Origin: Spirochaetaceae bacterium
Lineage (GTDB): Bacteria; Spirochaetota; Spirochaetia; DSM-27196; SLAA01
Direction: 5' to 3'
DNA: 38,324 nucleotides
Assembly (NCBI GenBank): GCA_003552185.1
Contig: PUOW01000420.1
Span: forward strand, 1-38,324
The translations under genes were made by a program, and so were the position numbers. The stretch's first letter is position 1. Each line of letters opens with the position of its first letter. The notes beneath the pieces are model-generated. The model saw only the letters and a program-made list of their open reading frames with translations. It ran no database searches and was not told the DNA's origin. Below, piece after piece: positions 27,338-36,235 of this stretch.

Positions 27338-29044
27338 ATGAGAGAGTGGCTCAGAAAGGCGTTCGGCCAGATATCCGGCCTCTGGACGCAATGGAAGCCC
27401 GTACAAAAGGCGATTTTCGCGAGCGTCATCGGTGTCGCTGTTCTGGGGATCGTGCTGTTGGTAACCTTCAGCGCGCGCCCGAGCATGGTTCCGCTTCTCA
27501 GCAGACCGGTGACCGACGACGCAGTGCTCGACCGCATCGCGCTACGGCTCGATGAGGAGCGAATCGAGTACCGCATAACCGGCGACAACCTCGTCATGGT
27601 GGAGGATCAGCGCACCGCGCAGCGCGCGCGCTCGATCCTGGTGCGCGAGGACCTGGTTCCCACCGAGGCCGACCCGTGGGACCTGTTCGATGTGGAGCGC
27701 TGGACGCAGACCGATTTCGAGCGCAACGTAAACCTGCGTCGGTCGATCACGCGACAACTCGAACAGCATATCACCGCGCTCGAGGATATCGACTCCGCGA
27801 GCGTAACCCTGGTGCTCCCCGAGCGAGAGCTGTTTCTCGAGGATCAGGCGCCGGTCACCGCCTCGGTGATCGTGAGCCCGCGTCCCGGAAGCGATTTTCG
27901 CGAGAACCGGGCCAAGATCGAGGGCATCGAGCGGCTGATACAGCTTGCGGTCGAGGATCTGCAGCCCGAGAACATCACGATCACCGACCGGCGCGGCATC
28001 GTGCTCAACGACTTCGAGCGCATGCAGGACTTCGACGAGCTCGAGTTAACGCGCCGCGAGCTCGCGCTGATGCGCGACAAGGAGCGCGAGTACCGCGAAG
28101 CGATCATCGAGGCGCTGCGTCAGATCTACGGATCCGACCGAGTGAAGATTCTCAACATCGATGTAGACCTCGACCTCGGGAAACGCACGACCGAGACCGA
28201 GGAGCACTTCCCGATCATCACACGGCCGAACAATCCGCTCACCCCGTTCGACGACTCGGAGTTCGTGCTCTCGATTCCGCGCTCCTCGGAGCAGCTCAGC
28301 GAGGAGTACCGCGGAACCGGCTTCAATCCACAAGGACCTCCGGGGCAGGAAGGGCAAACACCTCCGGCGTATCGCGATCTCGAGGGCCTCATCGGCGAGT
28401 GGTCGAGCAGCGAGGATCGCACCAACTACGAAATCAACACCAGACGCATCCTCGAGCGCGGGAGCCCGAGCATCAGACGTATCAGCGCGAGCGTTGCGCT
28501 GGACGGTCGCTGGGAGCGCCAGTATACTGAAGACGGAGACATTGTATTTAATCCCGACGGGAGTATCGCGCGCGAGTACCTGCCGGTGGACGAAGATGAT
28601 CTCGAGACCGCCGAGGATCTCGTGCGTCATGCGGTAGGGTTTAGCGAGGAGCGCGGCGACAGCGTGACGGTGCGTAACGTGCAGTTCGACCGCAGCGATA
28701 TGTTCGCCGAGGAAGACGCCGAGTATCGGCGTCGCCGTCAGATTCAAATGATCATCCTCTATAGCTTGATCGGTATCGCCGCGGTTCTCGTGATCTTCAT
28801 CGCGTTTCGGCTCATATCGCGCGAGATCGAGCGTCGAAAACGGCTCAAGGAAGAGGAACTCGCTCGGCAACATCAGGCGATGCGTGAGGCGGCGTTGCGG
28901 AGCGCCGAGGAAGAAGGGACCGAGGTCGAGATGTCGGTCGAGGAGCGCGCTCGGCTCGAGATGCAAGAGAACGCCATCAACATGGCCCGCGAGCATCCCG
29001 AAGACGTGGCGCAGCTCATTCGTACCTGGTTGATGGAGGAGTAG
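27338..29044 (+). CDS. fliF: flagellar M-ring protein FliF
   Basis: Two TM segments; ARVSLVLPE-like ASVTLVLPERELF; C-terminal FliG-binding tail ...HPEDVAQLIRTWLMEE. Confidence 0.96.
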   Translation: MREWLRKAFGQISGLWTQWKPVQKAIFASVIGVAVLGIVLLVTFSARPSMVPLLSRPVTDDAVLDRIALRLDEERIEYRITGDNLVMVEDQRTAQRARSILVREDLVPTEADPWDLFDVERWTQTDFERNVNLRRSITRQLEQHITALEDIDSASVTLVLPERELFLEDQAPVTASVIVSPRPGSDFRENRAKIEGIERLIQLAVEDLQPENITITDRRGIVLNDFERMQDFDELELTRRELALMRDKEREYREAIIEALRQIYGSDRVKILNIDVDLDLGKRTTETEEHFPIITRPNNPLTPFDDSEFVLSIPRSSEQLSEEYRGTGFNPQGPPGQEGQTPPAYRDLEGLIGEWSSSEDRTNYEINTRRILERGSPSIRRISASVALDGRWERQYTEDGDIVFNPDGSIAREYLPVDEDDLETAEDLVRHAVGFSEERGDSVTVRNVQFDRSDMFAEEDAEYRRRRQIQMIILYSLIGIAAVLVIFIAFRLISREIERRKRLKEEELARQHQAMREAALRSAEEEGTEVEMSVEERARLEMQENAINMAREHPEDVAQLIRTWLMEE

Positions 29045-29047
29045 GGT

Positions 29048-30115
29048 ATGGCTAAAGCACGAGGTGGTGCGGCCGCCGGCGCCCAGCAGCAGCAGAAGAA
29101 AGGCAGTGGCCAGAAGAAGGAACTGAACGGTAGGCAGAAGGCCGCCATCTTCCTGGTTACGCTCGGCAGCGAGATCTCCTCCGAGATCTTCAAGCATATG
29201 CGCGAGGACGAGATCGAAACTCTGACCTTTGAGATCGCGCGGCTCGAGAGCATAGATTCCGAGGATCGCGACCGGGTCCTGCAGGAGTTCCAGGAACTCA
29301 TGATGGCGCAGGACTTCATCACGAGCGGGGGCATCGACTACGCGCGCGAGCTGCTCGAGAAGTCTTTGGGCTCGCAAAAGGCGGTTGATATCATCAATCG
29401 CCTGACCTCGAGTCTCCAGGTGCGGCCGTTCGATTTCATTCGGCGGACCGATCCGACGCATCTTCTGAACTTCATTCAGCAAGAGCATCCTCAGACGATC
29501 GCGTTGATTCTCGCCTACCTCGAGCCGCAGAAGGCGTCGATCATTCTCTCGAGCCTTCCGCACGATGTCCAGTCCGATGTCGCGAAGCGAATCGCTACGA
29601 TGGACCGCACCTCGCCGGAGGTGCTCCGCGAGGTTGAACGCGTGCTCGAGAAGAAGCTTTCGACGCTCTCGAGCGAGGACTACACCGCTGCCGGCGGTGT
29701 CGAGAGCATCGTCGAGATTCTGAACCTCGTAGACCGCTCAACCGAGAAGACGATCATCGAGAGTCTCGAGGAAGAAGATCCGGAGCTCGCCGAAGACATC
29801 AAGAAGCGCATGTTCGTGTTCGAGGACATCGTTATGCTCGACGATCGTGCGATACAGAAGGTGCTGCGGGAGGTCGATACCTCCGAGCTTGCGAAAGCGC
29901 TCAAATCGGTCGATACCGAAGTACAGGACAAGATCTTTCGCAACATGTCGAAACGCGCGGCGACGCTACTCAAGGAAGATATGGAGTACATGGGCCCGAT
30001 CCGCATGAAGGACGTCGAGGAGTCGCAGCAAAAGATTGTCTCGATCATCCGCAAGCTCGAGGAGCAGGGCGAGATCGTGGTTGCGCGCGCGGGCGAAGAC
30101 GAACTGGTGGTATAG
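29048..30115 (+). CDS. fliG: flagellar motor switch protein FliG
   Basis: NGRQKAAIFLVTLGSEISSEIFKHM, EHPQTIALILAYLEPQKASIILSSLP, MFVFEDIVMLDDRAIQKVLREVD. Confidence 0.97.
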   Translation: MAKARGGAAAGAQQQQKKGSGQKKELNGRQKAAIFLVTLGSEISSEIFKHMREDEIETLTFEIARLESIDSEDRDRVLQEFQELMMAQDFITSGGIDYARELLEKSLGSQKAVDIINRLTSSLQVRPFDFIRRTDPTHLLNFIQQEHPQTIALILAYLEPQKASIILSSLPHDVQSDVAKRIATMDRTSPEVLREVERVLEKKLSTLSSEDYTAAGGVESIVEILNLVDRSTEKTIIESLEEEDPELAEDIKKRMFVFEDIVMLDDRAIQKVLREVDTSELAKALKSVDTEVQDKIFRNMSKRAATLLKEDMEYMGPIRMKDVEESQQKIVSIIRKLEEQGEIVVARAGEDELVV

Positions 30116-30131
30116 GACATAGGAAAAGCGT

Positions 30132-31049
30132 ATGGCGAAGAACGTGTTCCGCTCAGGCGAGGTGGCAGTGTCTCAAAGCCGGGTCTTCATCCCGGCGCCG
30201 GAGCAACGCGCCGCTCCGGTTACGATCGACGAAGTTCCGGAGCCCGAAGAGTACAGCGGCCCCACGGCCGACGATCTCAGGCGAGAGGCCGAGGAGTTCA
30301 AGAAGCAGTGGGACGCCGAGCGCGAGAAAATGATCGCCGAGGCGCGCGAGGAAGCCGATCGTATTGTCTCGGAAGCCGAGCAGACCGCGTTCGACGAGGT
30401 CAAGAAAAAGAACGAACAAGCGCATCAGGTCAAGCAGGATGCCGAGCAGGAAGCGGAGCGCATCAAGCGGGAGGCGCAGCAGCAGGCTGAGCAGATTGTG
30501 CAGGACGCCGAGCAGAAAGCGCGCCAAACCGAAGCGGACGCGTTTGAGCGCGGTCGCAAGGAAGGGCACGAGCAGGGATTTCGGGAAGGGCACGCCGAGG
30601 CCGAGCGCGTGATCGAGCGGCTGCACACGATTCTCAACCGTGCGATAGACCGTCGAAAGCAGATTCTCGAAGAAAGCGAGTCTCAGATTGTGCACCTGGT
30701 GCTCGAGATCTCGAAGAAGGTCGTGAAGGTGCTCTCTGAAAACCAGAAGAACATCGTGATAAACAACGTAGTGCAGGCGCTTCAGAAGCTCAAAGCCAAG
30801 TCCGACGTTATTGTGCGCGTGAACTTCGCCGACCTCGAGATGACGAGCAAGCACGTAGAGACGATTGTTGAGCGTATCGAGCGGGTGGGCAATATCACCG
30901 TGGCCGAGGACTCATCGGTAGACCCGGGAGGGTGCGTGATAGAAACCGATTTCGGTGAGATCGACGCGCGAATCTCGTCGCAGCTGCGCGAGATCGAGGA
31001 CCGCATCCTGGAGCTCGCGCCGATTCGAACGTACCAGCGCCAGGAGTGA
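30132..31049 (+). CDS. fliH: flagellar assembly protein FliH
   Basis: Long E/Q/K coiled coil followed by ISKKVVKVLSENQKNIVINNVVQAL...DPGGCVIETDFGEIDARISSQLREIE. Confidence 0.92.
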   Translation: MAKNVFRSGEVAVSQSRVFIPAPEQRAAPVTIDEVPEPEEYSGPTADDLRREAEEFKKQWDAEREKMIAEAREEADRIVSEAEQTAFDEVKKKNEQAHQVKQDAEQEAERIKREAQQQAEQIVQDAEQKARQTEADAFERGRKEGHEQGFREGHAEAERVIERLHTILNRAIDRRKQILEESESQIVHLVLEISKKVVKVLSENQKNIVINNVVQALQKLKAKSDVIVRVNFADLEMTSKHVETIVERIERVGNITVAEDSSVDPGGCVIETDFGEIDARISSQLREIEDRILELAPIRTYQRQE

Positions 31050-31089
31050 TGCTCCGGCGCGCGCCGTGCACGGGAAGGAGGGGCCCGTC

Positions 31090-32508
31090 GTGAGCGTTTT
31101 AGATAAGTATACCGCGTTGGTAGACCGCATAGACCCGATCAAGCAGATCGGGCGGGTACAGCGCGCACAAGGACTCATCCTTGAAAGCAACGGTCCGCAA
31201 GCCTCGGTGGGCGAACTCTGTCAGATCGTGCTGAGCAGCGAAACCGTCTGGGCCGAGGTCGTCGGGCTGCACGGCAACAACGTACAGCTGATGCCGTTCA
31301 GCGAACTCTCCGGCGTGGCGGTGGGAGCGCCGGTCATCGCGACCGGCGATCGGTTACGTGTGCCGGTCTCGGATAAGCTTCTCGGAAGGGTGCTCGACGC
31401 ACGCGGCACTCCGATCGACGGCGGCCCCGATATCGGATCAAGCGAGTTCTACCCGGCGGTCGCCGATCCGCCCGAGGTGCTCGAGCGGAGCCGTATCGAT
31501 GAGCAGATGGTTACCGGGGTGCGCGCGATCGACGGATTTGTGGCAACCGGGAAAGGCCAGAGGCTCGGGGTGTTCTCCGGAAGCGGCGTCGGTAAGAGCA
31601 CCTTGATCGGTATGATCGCGCGTAACACCGCGGCCGATGTCAACGTTATCGCGTTGATCGGCGAACGCGGGCGTGAGGTGCGCGAGTTCATCGAGAACGA
31701 TCTCGGCGAGGAAGGACTCGCGCGCTCGGTGGTGGTGGTCTCTACCTCCAACACGCCCCCGCTCGCGCGTCTGCGCGGCGCGTACGTCGCGACCGCGGTG
31801 GCTGAGTACTTTCGTGACCGCGGAAAGGACGTCACGCTGCTGTTCGATTCGGTCACGCGCTTCGCGCGCGCCCAACGCGAGATAGGGCTCGCGGTCGGCG
31901 AAACCCCGGCGAACCGCGGGTTCCCTCCTTCGATGTTTTCGCTGCTTCCTAAGCTGCTCGAACGCAGCGGGACCTCCGGTACCGGAAGCATCACCGGATT
32001 CTACAGCATCCTGGTGGAGGGCGACGATATGGACGAGCCGGTCGCCGACACGGTCCGGGGTATCCTCGACGGGCATCTTGTACTCGCTCGTCGGCTCGCC
32101 GAACGGTATCACTATCCCGCGGTGGATGTGCTCGGCTCGGTCTCCCGGTTGGCGAACAAAATCCTGCCGAAAGACGTGCAGCACGCTGCGGGGCAACTGC
32201 GGCGGATGCTCGCGGTGTATCGCGACGCCGAGGATTTGATCAACGTCGGCGCCTACACGCGTGGCAGCAATCCGGAGATCGATGAAGCGATTGAGCGGGT
32301 GCCGTTGATCAACCAGTTCCTACGCCAGGATGTCGATGAGAAGGCGACTGCGGAAGAAACGCAGCGCCGCGTGCTCGAGCTCGCCGGCTTGGCCGAGCCT
32401 GCTCCTTCAGAGGCCGACGCTGATGCGGCGACGAGTGCTCCGCCACCGGTCTCGAGCGCGGCGGCGCTCATGAACGGCCTCGAGCCGATGGAGCGCGAAG
32501 ATGCGTGA
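31090..32508 (+). CDS. fliI: flagellar export ATPase FliI
   Basis: QRLGVFSGSGVGKSTLIGMIARN, ALIGERGREVREFIE, LLFDSVTRFARAQREIGLA; GTG start at 31090. Confidence 0.96.
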   Translation: MSVLDKYTALVDRIDPIKQIGRVQRAQGLILESNGPQASVGELCQIVLSSETVWAEVVGLHGNNVQLMPFSELSGVAVGAPVIATGDRLRVPVSDKLLGRVLDARGTPIDGGPDIGSSEFYPAVADPPEVLERSRIDEQMVTGVRAIDGFVATGKGQRLGVFSGSGVGKSTLIGMIARNTAADVNVIALIGERGREVREFIENDLGEEGLARSVVVVSTSNTPPLARLRGAYVATAVAEYFRDRGKDVTLLFDSVTRFARAQREIGLAVGETPANRGFPPSMFSLLPKLLERSGTSGTGSITGFYSILVEGDDMDEPVADTVRGILDGHLVLARRLAERYHYPAVDVLGSVSRLANKILPKDVQHAAGQLRRMLAVYRDAEDLINVGAYTRGSNPEIDEAIERVPLINQFLRQDVDEKATAEETQRRVLELAGLAEPAPSEADADAATSAPPPVSSAAALMNGLEPMEREDA

Positions 32509-32953
32509 GTTTCGTTTTCGACTCGAGCCGATTCTCTCGATACGCCGGCACAAGACCAAGGAGGCCGAGATCGAGCTTGCGCGCGTCGACGGAGAGTGCC
32601 TGCAGCTCGAACGCCAGATACACGAGCTGCAGGAAGAGCGCCGAACGGTGTACCATAGCGGCCTCGGCGCCGATCTCGAGTTCCGCGTTGCTCAGGCGGC
32701 ATACATCGCGCGACTAAACGCCGCGCTCGAGGAGGTCGGGCGTCGCTTGCAGGAGCGTTCCGCCGAGCGCGAGCGACTGCGCGAGCGCTATCGCGAGGTT
32801 GCGCGGGAGGAACAGGTGCTCGATAAGTTACGCGAGCGTCGCGCCGAGGAGCACTACCGTTGCGAGCGGGCCGATCAGCTTACCGAGATGAACGAAATCG
32901 GAGTGAACATCACCGCGAGGCGGAACAAGAACCGAGGAACACCGCTGAAGTAG
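32501..32953 (+). CDS. fliJ: flagellar chaperone FliJ
   Basis: FRFRLEPILSIRRHKTKEAEIELARVDGECL coiled coil, between fliI and flbB. Confidence 0.87.
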   Translation: MREFRFRLEPILSIRRHKTKEAEIELARVDGECLQLERQIHELQEERRTVYHSGLGADLEFRVAQAAYIARLNAALEEVGRRLQERSAERERLRERYREVAREEQVLDKLRERRAEEHYRCERADQLTEMNEIGVNITARRNKNRGTPLK

Positions 32954-32969
32954 GCACGGAGGAGCGCGT

Positions 32970-33593
32970 ATGCCTGAGTATAGACGCTTTGGACCATTAT
33001 TACAGATCCTGATGCTCGTGTTGCTGGTAGCGGTGCTGACGACCGGCGGCGCATTGTGGTTCGATTATCTCGGCGTCATCGATACCGGTCGTACCTTTGC
33101 TCCGATCCTTCGACTGGTCGGTGTCGATCGTCCCCCTCCGGTTGAGGAAGTGGAAGATCCCGATCTGCTCGAGGCCGAGCGTGCCGAACTACAGGCCGAG
33201 GCATTAGCCTTGCGCGAAGAAGAGCTCGAGGAGCGCCGGCGTGAGCTCGAACAGGAGCGCGCCGAGATCGACCGACTGCGCGAGGAACTCGAGACTCGCG
33301 AGCAAGAGATCGAGGATCGTGAATTTTCATTCAATGAGCGGGTCCGGCAGTACGAGAATAGAAGGGAGGCTGTGATTCAAAACTCACGGGATCTGACGAA
33401 CATACCGCCCGACCAGGCGGTGCAGATTCTTGAGAGTTATGATGATCAGGACTTAGTCGACCTGTTCCGGGTCACCGAGGAGCTCGCTCAGGAAGAGGGC
33501 ACCTTCTCGTTCGTGTCGCTCTGGTTGGCGCAGATGCCGCCGGATCGCGCGGCCGAGATTCAGCGCAAGATGACGGTGAGGGCGGAACAGTGA
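32970..33593 (+). CDS. flbB: FlbB / MotE-like periplasmic motor-associated protein
   Basis: N-terminal TM, long coiled coil, C-terminal MotE-like (IPPDQAVQILESYDDQDLVDLFRVTEELAQEEG...LAQMPPDRAAEIQRKM); fliJ-flbB-fliK order. Confidence 0.87.
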   Translation: MPEYRRFGPLLQILMLVLLVAVLTTGGALWFDYLGVIDTGRTFAPILRLVGVDRPPPVEEVEDPDLLEAERAELQAEALALREEELEERRRELEQERAEIDRLREELETREQEIEDREFSFNERVRQYENRREAVIQNSRDLTNIPPDQAVQILESYDDQDLVDLFRVTEELAQEEGTFSFVSLWLAQMPPDRAAEIQRKMTVRAEQ

Positions 33594-33608
33594 TCTGGAG
33601 GAGCCTGC

Positions 33609-35768
33609 GTGCTGCAACAGTATCAGTTGGGGCAGTTTGGACAGTTCGGAAAGACCACGGATCGCGGAACACCTTCGTCGTTCGATGCCGCCGGCGGGAA
33701 GGGGCCCGGAAGCATCGGGCAGTCCGCCCGCTTCAGCAATCTTGCCCCGCAGTCCGGAACTCAACCCCCCGATCTCTTCTCGTCCGAGCTCAACCGCGCG
33801 TTATTCCCGGCGCCGGGTGAGCGCCGCGGTGGGGCCTCGCGTGCCGACGGCCCTGAGATTCTTCATCGTCTGGGATTTGATCGAAACGGCGTAGACGAGC
33901 GGGTGCTCCACCGGACCGCCGACCGCCTCGTCGATCGCATGCGCGAGCTCGACGCCGGGATCGAGGAGCGCATCCGTGAGCGATTGCGCGCGCTCGAGCA
34001 CGACCGCAGCAGAGCGGCTCACGAGGCCGATGAGCGCTCACGAAACGCCGAGGTTGCCCGAGCCGCTCTCGAGGAAGAAGAGGATCAACGCTCGCGGAGT
34101 GCCGAGCGCGCCTCCGAGCAGTTCCGTGAGGCCGTCGCGGCGCTCCTCGTTCGGCTCGACCGCGAAACCGGCGACGAAAGCCGAGGGGCGGACGAGAGCC
34201 GAGGGGCGGACGAGAGCAATCGGCACGCCGGCGCCCGCGCGTCGACCGATGCCGCAGAGCTCGACCTGGAAGCACTCGAGCGAGTGCTGCACCTCATCGA
34301 GGCGCAACAGGACCGAGACCTTCAAATGCGGCCGGCGAACCGGGAACACCGGGCGGGCGCCGATCACGACCTCGGCGAGGGGCGGTCGCTTCGGACGGAA
34401 CGTGCGGTCGCCGGCGAAGGTGTGACGAAGCCGGCCGCGTCAGCCGATCACGCCGCGCGGTCTGCGCAGGCTAAGCTATCTGAAGAGCTCGAGCCGGCCG
34501 CGCAGGCCGAGTCCGGTGAAGCAGACGCACAGGCCTTGCGTCGGCTTCTCGCCTCGATCGAGCAGATCCTCACACAAGCGGCAAACGATGACACAACTGA
34601 AGCTCACGCCGGCCGCGCGGGCGGGGAGGCTTCCGAGGGTGCTTCAGAACTGAAGCGCACGATGGTGCTACGCCTCCTCGACGCCGATACCGACGCGCAA
34701 GGTGAAACCGGTGCCCGAGAGCGCGTGGTGGACCGCGAGGCGGTTCAAGAGCTCATCCGGCAGTTGCGAACGCTCGAGCGCGCGCCGGGCGGGGACGGTG
34801 AGCAACGTGCAACAGAGAGCTTGGCTCGGGAATCGCGCGCCGAAACGCTCGATCTTCAGCGGATCGCCGAGCTGGTGAAGCGCATGCGCGAAACCGGAGA
34901 CGCGAGCGCAACCGAGCGCGTACAGTCGGAATCCGTTGCCCGGCTCCGGGCGGCACTCGAGCGTGAGCAGGCCGACCGAGACGATTCCGAGCGCACCGGC
35001 TCCCGGCTCGCCGGGCGCGAAACCGACCGAGAGGACGAGGCGTCCGATCGTCGGATCCGGGTGCGCGACCTTCGCGCGCGGGGTGAAGCGCGTGGCGATA
35101 GGCGCGACGCGGCGGGCTCGCAGGCGCGCGAAGAGCGCTCCGAAGCGGTGCGCGGCGCGCGCGGCGCAGCCGAAAACGCCGGGCGCTCCTCCAGCGCGCG
35201 GGGCGAGGTCGGCAGAAGCGAGTTTCGCCTCGAGCGTTCCGAGGGCGGCGACGGCGCCGCCGACCGTGCCGCGGGACTCCGGTCCGGCGAGAGCGCGGCC
35301 GCAACCCGTCAGGCGCCGCTCACCCGCTTCGGGGCGCAGCAGCAGGCCGAGGCGCAGCTCGCGCGCCACATCCGGAACGAGTTGCCGGAGCAGGTACTGA
35401 AGCAGGCTCGCATGACGATCCGCGGTGACGGAGATGCCGAGATGCGCCTCAGTCTGAACCCGCCTGAGCTCGGAGGCGTTCGGGTGCGAATGCAGATGCA
35501 GGACAACCTAATCGCGGTGCGCTTTATTGTCGAGAATAATACTGTGCGCGATGTGTTCGAGCAGAACCTGCCGAGCCTGCAGCAACAGTTGGCCGAGAAC
35601 GGGTTCGAGAATGCCGGGATCGAGGTTTCGGTCGGCGGCAACTCGGATGCCGATCAGCAAGGCCACGCGACCGCCGGGGGCGGTCGAGGACTCGAGGAGC
35701 TCGATGCCGGCGTGCCGGCGGCGACCGAGTCGTATAGAGAAGAAACGCGCATCGATTTGATGGTGTAA
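33609..35768 (+). CDS. fliK: flagellar hook-length control protein FliK
   Basis: C-terminal IRGDGDAEMRLSLNPPELGGVRVRMQMQDNLIAVRFIVENNTVRDVFEQNLPSLQQQLAENG; GTG start. Confidence 0.9.
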   Translation: MLQQYQLGQFGQFGKTTDRGTPSSFDAAGGKGPGSIGQSARFSNLAPQSGTQPPDLFSSELNRALFPAPGERRGGASRADGPEILHRLGFDRNGVDERVLHRTADRLVDRMRELDAGIEERIRERLRALEHDRSRAAHEADERSRNAEVARAALEEEEDQRSRSAERASEQFREAVAALLVRLDRETGDESRGADESRGADESNRHAGARASTDAAELDLEALERVLHLIEAQQDRDLQMRPANREHRAGADHDLGEGRSLRTERAVAGEGVTKPAASADHAARSAQAKLSEELEPAAQAESGEADAQALRRLLASIEQILTQAANDDTTEAHAGRAGGEASEGASELKRTMVLRLLDADTDAQGETGARERVVDREAVQELIRQLRTLERAPGGDGEQRATESLARESRAETLDLQRIAELVKRMRETGDASATERVQSESVARLRAALEREQADRDDSERTGSRLAGRETDREDEASDRRIRVRDLRARGEARGDRRDAAGSQAREERSEAVRGARGAAENAGRSSSARGEVGRSEFRLERSEGGDGAADRAAGLRSGESAAATRQAPLTRFGAQQQAEAQLARHIRNELPEQVLKQARMTIRGDGDAEMRLSLNPPELGGVRVRMQMQDNLIAVRFIVENNTVRDVFEQNLPSLQQQLAENGFENAGIEVSVGGNSDADQQGHATAGGGRGLEELDAGVPAATESYREETRIDLMV
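34173..34208 (+). repeat. 18-bp in-frame tandem duplication within fliK (DESRGA x2)
   Basis: gacgaaagccgaggggcg / gacgagagccgaggggcg. Confidence 0.8.
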
Positions 35769-35786
35769 TACAAGGAGTATCCGCAG

Positions 35787-36221
35787 ATGGAACTTAATCC
35801 GACGATGGGCGGCAGCGAGCTGTCGCGTTTGAAATCGCAGATCGAGCAGTACAATCAGAGTCTGCATGAAGAACGAGCGCCGAAGCAGGAGTTGGGACGC
35901 GACGACTTTTTGAAGATCCTGATCACGCAGCTTCAGAATCAGGACCCGACCGCTCCGATGGAGGACAAGGAGTTCATCGCACAGATGGCGCAGTTCTCGT
36001 CGCTCGAGCAGATGACGAATATCTCGGACGAGTTCCGGAAACTTTCTTCTCTGGTGAACTCAGGGCACGCGTCGCAACTCGTCGGGAGAACCGTTGAGGT
36101 TCAGCAGGGCGAGAGCGTCGTCGAGGGCGTGGTTGAGCAGGTTACCACCGGTGAGTTTCCGCAGGTGAAGCTCAACGACCGGTTTTACGACTACGAAGAC
36201 GTTGTCCGCATTAGCAAGTAA
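35787..36221 (+). CDS. flgD: flagellar hook capping protein FlgD (short form)
   Basis: LGRDDFLKILITQLQNQDPTAPMEDKEFIAQMAQFSSLEQM. Confidence 0.95.
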   Translation: MELNPTMGGSELSRLKSQIEQYNQSLHEERAPKQELGRDDFLKILITQLQNQDPTAPMEDKEFIAQMAQFSSLEQMTNISDEFRKLSSLVNSGHASQLVGRTVEVQQGESVVEGVVEQVTTGEFPQVKLNDRFYDYEDVVRISK

Positions 36222-36235
36222 GGGGGCGTAACGAT

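Noticed and set aside
28046-29563. 505-aa minus-strand ORF opposite fliF/fliG
   Set aside because: Antisense shadow ORF; composition mirrors codon usage of the + strand genes.
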